A DNA stretch of 13,336 nt from a bacterium. GTDB lineage: Bacteria; Krumholzibacteriota; Krumholzibacteriia; Krumholzibacteriales; WJIX01. The first letter of the stretch is position 1; every line of letters starts with the position of its first letter. Both the position numbers and the translations under genes were made by a program. The stretch spans positions 1 to 13,336 of the forward strand of contig JAGHBT010000103.1 of assembly GCA_021160845.1 (NCBI GenBank), in the 5' to 3' direction. Below, piece by piece: positions 6,981-13,250 of the stretch. A model generated the notes under the pieces. That model worked only from the letters and a program-made list of their open reading frames with translations. It was not told the origin of the DNA and ran no database searches.

Positions 6981-7541
6981 GTGCCAAAAAAAGAAAGGGT
7001 TTTTTGTTTTGTTCTTCTATTACTTATTTATTTGCTTGATTTCGGCTGTGCCAGCAAACAAATAACTAAAACAGTTGATATTAGTGACGATGTTGGAAAG
7101 AATTTTGCAGACAAAGATAGTGTAAATGTTACCAAAGCAACTCAGGAACAAGAAACTGAAAAGAATATATACGATATTGAAAAAGAGTTGCCTGAAAACA
7201 GAGTGTTGGAGGATTTTGAGGGTATTGAAGAAAAAATGCCGTTTGCGACTCCTGATTCATTCTATGTCGAGGATATTACAAAAGACAGAAGTAGAAGAAG
7301 CGATTATTCAATAGGTTTTAGAGTGCAGATTTTCGCGTCCTCCAATCTTGAAAAAGCAAAAGAAATAAAAAAACAAATAGAGAGCAAAATGTCTATGAAG
7401 GTTTACATTGAATTTGACGATGATATGTACAAGGTAAGGATTGGTAATTTCAACTCCAGAAAAGACGCATCAGAGACAAGAAAAACTCTGACTTCACTCT
7501 TTCCTGACTGTTGGATTGCTGAAACTACTATAAAAAAATGA
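6981..7541 (+). CDS. SPOR-domain membrane-anchored protein, probable lipoprotein
   Basis: The 186-residue protein has a basic N-terminus (PKKER), a hydrophobic segment at about 7-20 and a Cys at 23. The Cys sits in LLDFGC, a poor lipobox because Asp is at -3, so it may be an uncleaved anchor instead. Residues 24-110 are acidic, Lys-rich and low in complexity, as expected of an extended linker. The C-terminus (about 111-183) is a SPOR domain: GFRVQIFASSNLEKA, then YKVRIGNFNSRKDASETRKTL, the two characteristic beta-alpha units. SPOR domains bind glycan strands of peptidoglycan stripped of stem peptides, often at division sites. The start is GTG at 6981, preceded by GGGGTGAGAGG. It lies 27 bp before the galT-like gene, but the roles seem unrelated. 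The SPOR call is strong; lipidation is uncertain. Confidence 0.85.
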   Translation: MPKKERVFCFVLLLLIYLLDFGCASKQITKTVDISDDVGKNFADKDSVNVTKATQEQETEKNIYDIEKELPENRVLEDFEGIEEKMPFATPDSFYVEDITKDRSRRSDYSIGFRVQIFASSNLEKAKEIKKQIESKMSMKVYIEFDDDMYKVRIGNFNSRKDASETRKTLTSLFPDCWIAETTIKK

Positions 7542-7568
7542 CATCGCTTTACAAAGGAGCATAATCCT

Positions 7569-8615
7569 ATGCCTGAATTAAGGAAAAGTCCCATTCTCAA
7601 AAGATGGGTTATTATTTCTACGGAACGAGGTAAAAGACCTATTGATTTTAAGGTTACCAGAGAAGAAATACATGGAGGATTTTGCCCATTCTGTGAAGGA
7701 AATGAAAGTAAAACTCCACCTGAAGTTCTTGCCTATCGAGATCCTACGACCAAGCCAAATTCGCCTGGTTGGACAGTTAGGGTAGTACCAAATAAATTTC
7801 CCGCTTTGCAAATAGAGGGGGATTTGAACAAACATGGTGATGGGATATACGATATGATGCAAGGTATAGGCGCACACGAAGTGATTATTGAATCTCCCGA
7901 CCATGAAACAAATATTCAATATCTAAGCAACGACCACATTGGGAGTATTTTTTGGGCTATTCGTGAGAGAATGCTTGATTTAAAAAAAGATTCCAGATTT
8001 AGGTATATTCTGGTTTTTAAGAATTGGGGCAAGGAAGCGGGAGCGTCTCTCGCGCATTCACATATGCAAATTATTGCTACTCCTATCATTCCCAAGAGGG
8101 TCATTGAAGAAATGGATGGAGCAAAAGCACATTATGATTTAAAGGAACGCTGTATATTCTGTGACATTATAAATCAGGAATTAAAGGACAAAAAACGTGT
8201 TGTGCATCAAAACGAACATTTTATCGCTTTTTCTCCATTTGCCGCCAGATTCCCTTTTGAAACATGGGTCTTACCCTTAAAGCATATATCAGTTTATGAA
8301 ACCACAGATGTTGAATTGCTTCCTTCATTGGTAGACATAATGAAGACAGTCCTTTTGAAACTGGACAAAACCCTGCTCAAACCCCCCTTTAATTTTATTA
8401 TTCATACTTCGCCTTGCAATGGAGGGGATCTTCCCTATTATCACTGGCATATTGAAATAATTCCGAAACTTACCAAGATTGCAGGTTTTGAATGGGGGAG
8501 TGGTTTCTACATTAATCCAACTTCGCCTGAAGATGCAGCTGAAGAATTACGTAATGCAAAAATAACCAATGAAGATTTAATGAATCTCAAGGAGACTGAA
8601 AAGGAGACTATGTGA
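7569..8615 (+). CDS. galT: GalT-family hexose-1-phosphate nucleotidylyltransferase
   Basis: This 348-residue enzyme has full GalT length and two HIT-type halves. GalT swaps UMP between UDP-glucose and galactose-1-phosphate through a uridylylated His. Residues line up with E. coli GalT: zinc ligands C39/C42 (CPFC), H103, and H163, H165, Q167 in ASLAHSHMQ. These correspond to H164, nucleophile H166 and Q168. The usual HPH is HSH here. The second half has CIFC (195-198) and YYHWHIEIIPK (290-300). The ATG has AAGGAG 9 nt upstream. Its stop overlaps the glycogen synthase start by 4 bp, so the two are probably made in step. GalT relatives with HSH and a CxxC in the second half include enzymes active on ADP-glucose. 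With glgA adjacent, ADP-glucose metabolism is a real alternative to the Leloir pathway. Confidence 0.9.
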   Translation: MPELRKSPILKRWVIISTERGKRPIDFKVTREEIHGGFCPFCEGNESKTPPEVLAYRDPTTKPNSPGWTVRVVPNKFPALQIEGDLNKHGDGIYDMMQGIGAHEVIIESPDHETNIQYLSNDHIGSIFWAIRERMLDLKKDSRFRYILVFKNWGKEAGASLAHSHMQIIATPIIPKRVIEEMDGAKAHYDLKERCIFCDIINQELKDKKRVVHQNEHFIAFSPFAARFPFETWVLPLKHISVYETTDVELLPSLVDIMKTVLLKLDKTLLKPPFNFIIHTSPCNGGDLPYYHWHIEIIPKLTKIAGFEWGSGFYINPTSPEDAAEELRNAKITNEDLMNLKETEKETM

Positions 8616-10126
8616 AGCAACCAGAACTCGATGTTATTATTGTATCTCCCGAACTAGTGCCATTTTCCAAGGTTGGCGGGCTTGCCGACGTAATTGGAGC
8701 TTTGCCTGACAAAATAGCATCTAAAGGCTGTAATACTACCATATTTACACCATTATACAAAAGTATTGACCGGAAAAAATTTAATATCAAAAAGGAGAAA
8801 TTAAGAAATCTCAATGTATCTGTTGCAGGCGAGAAAAGGAATGTTCAGATATTTTCAGCTAAAAAACCCGGAACGGATATTAACGTCTACTTCATATATA
8901 ATCAGGAATATTATGATAGAGATGGCATATATACTCTGCCGGAGACAGGTGAAGCCTTCGAGGATGAAGAGGAAAGGACAATATTTTTCAACCGAGCTGT
9001 CATCGCCGCTATCAAGAAACTTGATATTTATCCAGATGTTATTCACTGCAACGATTTTCATTCTGGGCTTATAGCACCTCTTATTTTATTGGAAGAATCC
9101 GGCGACAAACATTTCAAGGGTACTGGGATTGTTTTTAGCATACACAATCTTGCCTATCAGGGTAATTATGACGCTAACTTTATCATAAAAGCCGAGCTGG
9201 ATCCGGGACTTTTATATCCAATGAGTCCCTTTGAATACTATGGAGGAGTCAATATTATGAAGACCGGAATAATCTATTCCGATTTAATCAGCACAGTGAG
9301 TCCGACCTACGCCGAAGAGATTACGCTATCGAACCAATACGGCCATGGGATGGAGGGAATATTACGGGAAAGAAGGAAAGATGTTATCGGTATTCTGAAT
9401 GGAATTGATAACGATATATGGAATCCTGAAACAGATAATCTGCTTGACTATAACTATTCAGCACAAAAACTGGATGGCAGGATAAAAAACCGCACTGCAC
9501 TTCTTGAAGAGTTTAACTTACCGAATAACAAGAAGAGTCCCGTTATAGGCATTGTTTCCAGGCTTGTAGACCAAAAGGGGTTTGATATTCTCGCTGAAGC
9601 AATGGATGAAATCATGAAACTGGATATTAAATTGGTTATACTTGGCACTGGGCAGGAAAAATACCATAAACAATACAACGGTATACAAAAGAAATACCCC
9701 TCAAAACTAAGCTTAAAATATGAATATAACAACAAACTTGCGCATTTAATCGAGGCAGGCAGCGACTTCTTTTTAATGCCTTCCAGGTATGAACCATGCG
9801 GACTTAATCAGATGTACAGCCTAAGATATGGAAGCATTCCTATAGTGCGCGCGACAGGGGGATTAAAGGATACTATCAACAATCTTTCTTCCAATGGAGG
9901 AAGGGGAAACGGGTTTGTCTTTGAAGATTATAGCGCCATTGCTTTAATCAAGGTTATTAAAAGAGCTGTAGCATTCTTTAAAAATGGCAAGGCAATAGCG
10001 ACGGTACGTAAACGGATAATGAAAGAAGATCATTCATGGAATAAGTCAGCTGCTGAATATGTTGCTATGTATAAAGATGCTGCTTCAAGAAATAGAATGA
10101 AGTTGACAAAGCAGTTACGCGCGTAA
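8612..10126 (+). CDS. glgA: Glycogen synthase (GT5, ADP/UDP-glucose dependent)
   Basis: This 504-residue GT-B enzyme extends alpha-1,4-glucan from a nucleotide-glucose donor in the cytoplasm. The diagnostic KxGGL is K20-VGGL. HNLAYQG is at 178-184 and ILNGIDNDIWNP at 261-272. SRLVDQKG (316-323) supplies R317 and K322. PSRYEPCGLNQMYSLRYG (390-407) supplies E394. The K322-to-E394 spacing of 72 matches E. coli GlgA (K305-E377). Length is slightly above the bacterial norm of about 480. The start is GTG at 8612, inside the TGTGA junction with the upstream gene, with AAGGAG at 8601-8606; this is a classic coupled pair. No branching enzyme, phosphorylase or GlgC is in the window. The last codons contain the -35 box of the tRNA promoter. 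Confidence 0.95.
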   Translation: MKQPELDVIIVSPELVPFSKVGGLADVIGALPDKIASKGCNTTIFTPLYKSIDRKKFNIKKEKLRNLNVSVAGEKRNVQIFSAKKPGTDINVYFIYNQEYYDRDGIYTLPETGEAFEDEEERTIFFNRAVIAAIKKLDIYPDVIHCNDFHSGLIAPLILLEESGDKHFKGTGIVFSIHNLAYQGNYDANFIIKAELDPGLLYPMSPFEYYGGVNIMKTGIIYSDLISTVSPTYAEEITLSNQYGHGMEGILRERRKDVIGILNGIDNDIWNPETDNLLDYNYSAQKLDGRIKNRTALLEEFNLPNNKKSPVIGIVSRLVDQKGFDILAEAMDEIMKLDIKLVILGTGQEKYHKQYNGIQKKYPSKLSLKYEYNNKLAHLIEAGSDFFLMPSRYEPCGLNQMYSLRYGSIPIVRATGGLKDTINNLSSNGGRGNGFVFEDYSAIALIKVIKRAVAFFKNGKAIATVRKRIMKEDHSWNKSAAEYVAMYKDAASRNRMKLTKQLRA

Positions 10127-10132
10127 TATAAT
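10103..10132 (+). promoter_or_regulatory. Consensus sigma70 promoter for the tRNA pair
   Basis: TTGACA (10103-10108) and TATAAT (10127-10132) both match consensus perfectly, with an 18-bp spacer. The -35 box lies in the coding region of glgA; the -10 begins right after its TAA stop (10124-10126). Transcription would start near 10139, about 5 nt before the first tRNA. Position and perfect boxes make this a convincing stable-RNA promoter. Confidence 0.85.
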
Positions 10133-10143
10133 GAACAAAGTGA

Positions 10144-10219
10144 GCGGGAATAGCTCAGTTGGTAGAGCGCAACCTTGCCAAGGTTGAGGTCGCGAGTTCG
10201 AACCTCGTTTCCCGCTCCA
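10144..10219 (+). tRNA. tRNA-Gly (anticodon GCC)
   Basis: A full cloverleaf is visible. The acceptor stem is GCGGGAA (10144-10150) with TTCCCGC (10209-10215). The D-arm is GCTC/GAGC. The anticodon stem CAACC/GGTTG encloses TTGCCAA, anticodon GCC. The T-arm has GTTCGAAC, with one G-T wobble in the stem. The discriminator is U, as expected for Gly, and CCA is encoded (10217-10219). Confidence 0.97.
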
Positions 10220-10230
10220 TCTTATTATGA

Positions 10231-10303
10231 GGCGGCATAGCCAAGTGGCTAAGGCAACGGTTTGCAAAACCGTCATCCACCGGTTCGAATCCGGTTGCCG
10301 CCT
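10231..10303 (+). tRNA. tRNA-Cys (anticodon GCA)
   Basis: The acceptor stem is GGCGGCA (10231-10237) with TGCCGCC (10296-10302). The anticodon stem ACGGT/ACCGT encloses TTGCAAA, anticodon GCA. The T-arm has GGTTCGAATCC. The discriminator U at 10303 is the main Cys identity base. CCA is not encoded, unlike the Gly tRNA 11 bp upstream, so it must be added enzymatically. The two tRNAs are almost certainly one transcript. Confidence 0.97.
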
Positions 10304-10387
10304 TACCTGTTTATTATCAACTATTCAGTAAATACCTTCGATCGCATAAACCGTTCTCTAGAAACCGCATAAATATATTTTTGCAAC

Positions 10388-10416
10388 TTGATATTCAAAT
10401 AAAAAGTTGATATGAT
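10388..10416 (+). promoter_or_regulatory. Candidate sigma70 promoter upstream of the 31-codon ORF and HAD gene
   Basis: TTGATA (10388-10393) and TATGAT (10411-10416) each match consensus at 5 of 6 positions, with the ideal 17-bp spacer. Transcription would begin near 10423. That leaves about 9 nt before the TTG of the small ORF, although its SD (10417-10422) would then sit at or before the transcript start. It would give the HAD gene a leader of about 150 nt. Confidence 0.6.
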
Positions 10417-10431
10417 GAGGGACAATTAGAA

Positions 10432-10527
10432 TTGGAAACTCAATATATTGATATGTCTACTCATTATAACAAAACCTATTCGAAGCCTGCTATAAAGAAA
10501 ATTGGACATTCGAAGAATAGTAATTAG
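10432..10527 (+). CDS. Small ORF, 31 aa, with a lasso-type RiPP leader-like motif; no visible core
   Basis: A TTG at 10432 with GAGGGA at 10417-10422 (9 nt upstream) opens a 31-codon frame ending at TAG 10525-10527. The C-terminal half reads THYNKTYSKPAIKKIG followed by only HSKNSN. The YSKPAIKKIG segment fits the Y-x-x-P-x-x-x-x-x-G pattern that RiPP recognition elements bind in leaders of lasso-type precursors. A normal lasso precursor continues through a penultimate Thr into a core of 15 or more residues; here the stop comes six residues after the Gly. It may be a truncated leader, a stand-alone peptide of a related system, or a chance ORF. The HAD gene begins about 45 bp downstream. No modifying enzyme of the B1/B2/C type is in the window. 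Translation is unproven: the candidate promoter would start the transcript at or within the SD. Confidence 0.35.
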   Translation: METQYIDMSTHYNKTYSKPAIKKIGHSKNSN

Positions 10528-10571
10528 AGAGAGTAATGTTGGCATATCGAAAAGATTAGGTGACTACTATT

Positions 10572-10982
10572 TTGGTTAATCGAGAAAAAATTGTTGTTCT
10601 AGTCGACGTTGATGGGACATTGGCTTCTAGATACCACGGAGGAGTGAGGAAAATACGCCCCAGCACGTTAGATGCGCTACGGGCACTCTCAGAGTACGCC
10701 GAAGTGTTTCTTTGGTCGATTGCCGGTTCCGAAAATGGACAAAGATTACTCGAGGAATTCCCAGAATTGGAAGATTATGTTTCTGGTTCATATGGAAAAA
10801 GGAATTTCCCAAAGGATAAATTCGACAAGGTCTATTGCATCGACGATGAAGAAATTGACGAAGAAGTGCTTTCTGAGAATCACATAATTTTAAACGACTC
10901 ATACGATGGTGGAGAGGACAATGGACTGTTATTAAAAGCTGTGAAGCTTATTATAAATTGGATTGTTAACGATGGGGTGTAG
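10572..10982 (+). CDS. Short HAD-superfamily hydrolase-like protein
   Basis: This 136-residue protein (from TTG 10572) begins with a strand and HAD motif I, VVLVDVDGTLA. D12 is the expected nucleophile and D14 the acid/base. Motif II is probably the Ser of FLWSIAGSENG (S49). Motif III is a Lys among K82-K86. The acidic motif IV is YCIDDEE (D91/D92) or ILNDSYDGG. There is no room for a cap domain, so it resembles small capless phosphatases acting on exposed or macromolecular substrates. I prefer TTG 10572 because AGGTGA (10558-10563) lies 8 nt upstream. A GTG at 10560, overlapping that SD, would add four residues. Its neighbour is the leader-like small ORF. The substrate is unknown. Confidence 0.75.
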   Translation: MVNREKIVVLVDVDGTLASRYHGGVRKIRPSTLDALRALSEYAEVFLWSIAGSENGQRLLEEFPELEDYVSGSYGKRNFPKDKFDKVYCIDDEEIDEEVLSENHIILNDSYDGGEDNGLLLKAVKLIINWIVNDGV

Positions 10983-11025
10983 AATCTGTTTCGACAGTAA
11001 TGAGGGAGGTTACTGGTGTGATTCT
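10981..11025 (+). repeat. Nested inverted repeats just after the HAD gene
   Basis: AGAATC (10981-10986) pairs with GATTCT (11020-11025). Inside it, CAGTAA (10995-11000) pairs with TTACTG (11010-11015) around a 9-nt purine-rich loop. It begins within the stop codon of the HAD gene. No clear U-run follows, so it could be a weak terminator or an mRNA 3'-end stabiliser. Confidence 0.35.
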
Positions 11026-11134
11026 GCAAATTATTTATTATAAAGAGCTTGATGCTTAGTGTTTTCTTGACTATGTTATAAAAGTATTAATTCACATGAT
11101 TTAAATAATGTAATGAATGATTCGTTGTTTTCGA

Positions 11135-11140
11135 TATAAT
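11135..11140 (+). promoter_or_regulatory. Candidate -10 box for the nitronate monooxygenase-like gene
   Basis: A perfect TATAAT lies 39 bp before the ATG, with no recognisable -35 at 16-18 bp and no TGn extension. TTGACT at 11067-11072 is too far away. The 197-bp spacer between the genes at 10982 and 11180 holds no ORF I can support. Confidence 0.35.
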
Positions 11141-11179
11141 CAACTCTTGTCTAATAATGTGATAAATATGGAGATATAA

Positions 11180-12247
11180 ATGAAAATTCCCAAACTTCGG
11201 ATTGGAAATTTAATTGCTGAAATTCCTATTATTCAAGGCGGAATGGGTGTTAGGGTTTCTCTTTCTCCTCTAGCAGCGGCAGTAGCGAATCAAGGGGGAA
11301 TCGGCACGATTTCCAGTATTGGTTTAGGCGACATCAAAGCTTCGGCAAATGAATATGTAAGAACGGCAAGAGAAGCATTGGCAAATGAGATCCGAAAAGC
11401 TCGAAGTTTGACGAATGGACACCTCGCGGTAAACTTCATGGGCGTGCTCACCAACATAAATGATCTTATTAGGGTTTCTGTACAAGAAGGAATTAAAATG
11501 ATCGTATTTGGTGCCGGATTGCCAACTAAACTTCCGGTTTTAGTTCCAGACCCCAGTGTAAGCCTTGTTCCTATAGTCAGTTGTGCCAGAGCTGCGAAAA
11601 TAATTCTGCGAATGTGGGACAGACGATATGGAAGAATCACCGATGGATTTATTCTCGAAGGACCCCTTGCGGGAGGGCATCTTGGATTTTCAGTAGAACA
11701 GTTGAAACATCCTGAAGACTACTCTCTTGAAAAACTTCTGCCTGAAGTCCTGGAAGTTATTAAACCCTTTGAAGACAAATATGGAAAGAAAATTCCTGTT
11801 ATTACCGCAGGCGGCATTTATGACGGAAAAGATATTGCACGAATGCTTTCTCTTGGCGCTTCGGGTGTTCAGATGGGAACCCGTTTTGTCTGTACTGAAG
11901 AGTGTAGTGTCTCTCAGGAATTCAAGCAAGCTTACCTGGACGTAAAAAAAGAAGATATCATTATTACTAAAAGCCCTGTTGGTATGCCTGGACGGGCGAT
12001 AAATAACCGTTTTTTAAAAGACCTTGAAATAAAAGGAAAGATGAAAATAAGTTGCCCCTATAAATGTCTTACGGTCTGTAAAGCTGACACTTCGAAATAT
12101 TGCATCGCACTTGCTCTTTTGAATTCCTATTTTGGCGATTTGGACCATGGCCTCATTTTCTGCGGACAGAACGCGTATCGTGTTAATAAAATTTATACAG
12201 TCAAGGAACTTATCAAGCTGCTTCTCGACGAGTTGAAAGAAGCATAA
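11180..12247 (+). CDS. Nitronate monooxygenase/2-nitropropane dioxygenase-family flavoprotein with Cys-rich C-terminus
   Basis: The 355-residue protein is an FMN-binding TIM barrel of the NPD family. IPIIQGGMGVRVS (15-27) opens the barrel. VNFMG is at 84-88. EGPLAGGHLGF (160-170) carries the family His H167. VITAGGIYDG (207-216) and GVQMGTRF (229-236) are the phosphate-binding segments. Relatives oxidise alkyl nitronates or reduce enoyl-ACP (FabK). The C-terminus has five cysteines: C292, C296, C300 and C308 in SCPYKCLTVCKADTSKYC, plus C328 in GLIFCGQNAYRV. This is a cluster suited to metal or Fe-S binding. I recall similar tails in some uncharacterised NPD proteins but cannot verify that here. 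The ATG follows GGAGAT. It lies 33 bp before the transglutaminase-like lipoprotein. The physiological substrate is unknown. Confidence 0.88.
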   Translation: MKIPKLRIGNLIAEIPIIQGGMGVRVSLSPLAAAVANQGGIGTISSIGLGDIKASANEYVRTAREALANEIRKARSLTNGHLAVNFMGVLTNINDLIRVSVQEGIKMIVFGAGLPTKLPVLVPDPSVSLVPIVSCARAAKIILRMWDRRYGRITDGFILEGPLAGGHLGFSVEQLKHPEDYSLEKLLPEVLEVIKPFEDKYGKKIPVITAGGIYDGKDIARMLSLGASGVQMGTRFVCTEECSVSQEFKQAYLDVKKEDIIITKSPVGMPGRAINNRFLKDLEIKGKMKISCPYKCLTVCKADTSKYCIALALLNSYFGDLDHGLIFCGQNAYRVNKIYTVKELIKLLLDELKEA

Positions 12248-12280
12248 GAATACTCTATCAGTTCTAATGTTGGAAAAATT

Positions 12281-13180
12281 ATGAGATTTGATTTACTTAA
12301 AGCTGTGGTCCTAATTTTGTGTTTTGCAGTTGCATCTTGTTCATCAAAAATAGAATCAGATCATCCATCAGAATACATCCTTAACAAACATCAACAATTT
12401 AGCTCATACACAGATCCTGGCGAGTTTGCGTACCTCTACAATGAATTGCCTGATTCTTTGGACAGTTTGTGTGCTATTGTTAAGAAACAATTAATTCATC
12501 CCTTCGATGTTGGAAATTTTTCTAGTGAAATAACTAAAGATAGAAAAGATGAAGATCATCTTTTTCCCACCGTAACACTAATGCTTGAGGAGTTATTGAA
12601 ACGAGATAAGAAAGGGCTTGTGGCATCGCGGAAGCCGGAAGACAGACTGGTTGTATCTTCAGCTCATCATGCTATGTTGTTTAGTTCTATATTACGTTAT
12701 CGTGGAATTCCAGTACGAATCCGTTCCGGATTTGCAAAATATATTGGTAATAAAAGAGATTTGCGTGTGAGTCAAATAATCTGTGAAGTCTGGGATAGTA
12801 AACATAATAAATGGATTCTCGTAGACCCAGACAGACAAAAAATAGATTTGTCTCCTAATCAATTTGAATTTGCATATGAAACCTGGTCCCGACTTAGAAA
12901 CGACAATCTCATAGGTACATATTTTGTACCCAGATACGGTAATGTAGATCGTACAACTGTTCATTTACTTTGCCATGATCTTTCGTGCATAATTGGTATT
13001 GAAGATCCATACAGGGAAGACCCTCCTGTAATTTCACAAATAAAATCAGGGATAGTTGATTTATCTCAAGCTGAATTAGATGTATTAGACAAGCTCGCAA
13101 GATTTCTTAAAAACCCTGATAAACACCTTGATAAACTTGTAAAGCTCCACGCAAAATCACCCTTGCTCAGTATTCACTAG
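12281..13180 (+). CDS. Transglutaminase-like-fold lipoprotein, probably catalytically inactive
   Basis: The 299-residue protein has a signal peptide (about 1-19) and a good lipobox, VASC with C20, so it is likely a membrane lipoprotein. YTDPGEFAYLYNELPDSL (43-60) and LIH (71-73) match the N-terminus of transglutaminase-like relatives. The core is AMLFSSILRYRGIPVRIRSGFAKY, then ICEVWDSKHNKWILVDPD. In active members a Cys precedes the first helix and a His precedes the CE(V/Y)W strand. At the matching places here I read S127 and Q165; only D182 of the Cys-His-Asp triad remains. The last 100 residues match nothing I recognise. It follows the NPD gene by 33 bp and may share its transcript. The fold is likely; loss of activity comes from alignment by eye. 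Confidence 0.8.
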   Translation: MRFDLLKAVVLILCFAVASCSSKIESDHPSEYILNKHQQFSSYTDPGEFAYLYNELPDSLDSLCAIVKKQLIHPFDVGNFSSEITKDRKDEDHLFPTVTLMLEELLKRDKKGLVASRKPEDRLVVSSAHHAMLFSSILRYRGIPVRIRSGFAKYIGNKRDLRVSQIICEVWDSKHNKWILVDPDRQKIDLSPNQFEFAYETWSRLRNDNLIGTYFVPRYGNVDRTTVHLLCHDLSCIIGIEDPYREDPPVISQIKSGIVDLSQAELDVLDKLARFLKNPDKHLDKLVKLHAKSPLLSIH

Positions 13181-13204
13181 AGATCTTAAGTCCGAATGAG
13201 TTAG

Positions 13205-13250
13205 GCGGTCTGTTTCTACTTTCCCTATGATACTCGAAAGTTGAAACCGC
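13205..13250 (+). repeat. Long bulged hairpin downstream of the lipoprotein gene
   Basis: GCGG (13205-13208) and TTTC (13213-13216) pair with GAAACCGC (13243-13250), leaving a 4-nt bulge. After a T/T mismatch, ACTTTC (13218-13223) pairs with GAAAGT (13236-13241) around a 12-nt loop, giving 14 pairs in all. It starts 24 bp after the stop, where a terminator would be expected, but the following bases are A-rich with no U-run. Further on, AAATCATA and TATGATTT form another dyad, and a TTGACA (13289-13294) lacks a matching -10. Confidence 0.4.

Noticed and set aside
10231..10303. tRNA-Cys 3' end as an attachment site for an integrated element
   Set aside because: No second copy of the tRNA 3' end and no integrase gene were found in the window, so integration is only a possibility suggested by position.
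10148..10303. Repeated GGTTG/GGTTCGAA-like strings suggesting a repeat array
   Set aside because: They are explained by the anticodon and T-arms of the two tRNAs. No CRISPR-like spacing or array is present anywhere in the window.
12281..13180. Transglutaminase-like protein as a lasso-peptide leader protease (B2) for the small ORF at 10432
   Set aside because: It is a lipoprotein with the catalytic Cys and His apparently missing, about twice the usual B2 length, and matches a different transglutaminase-like family.
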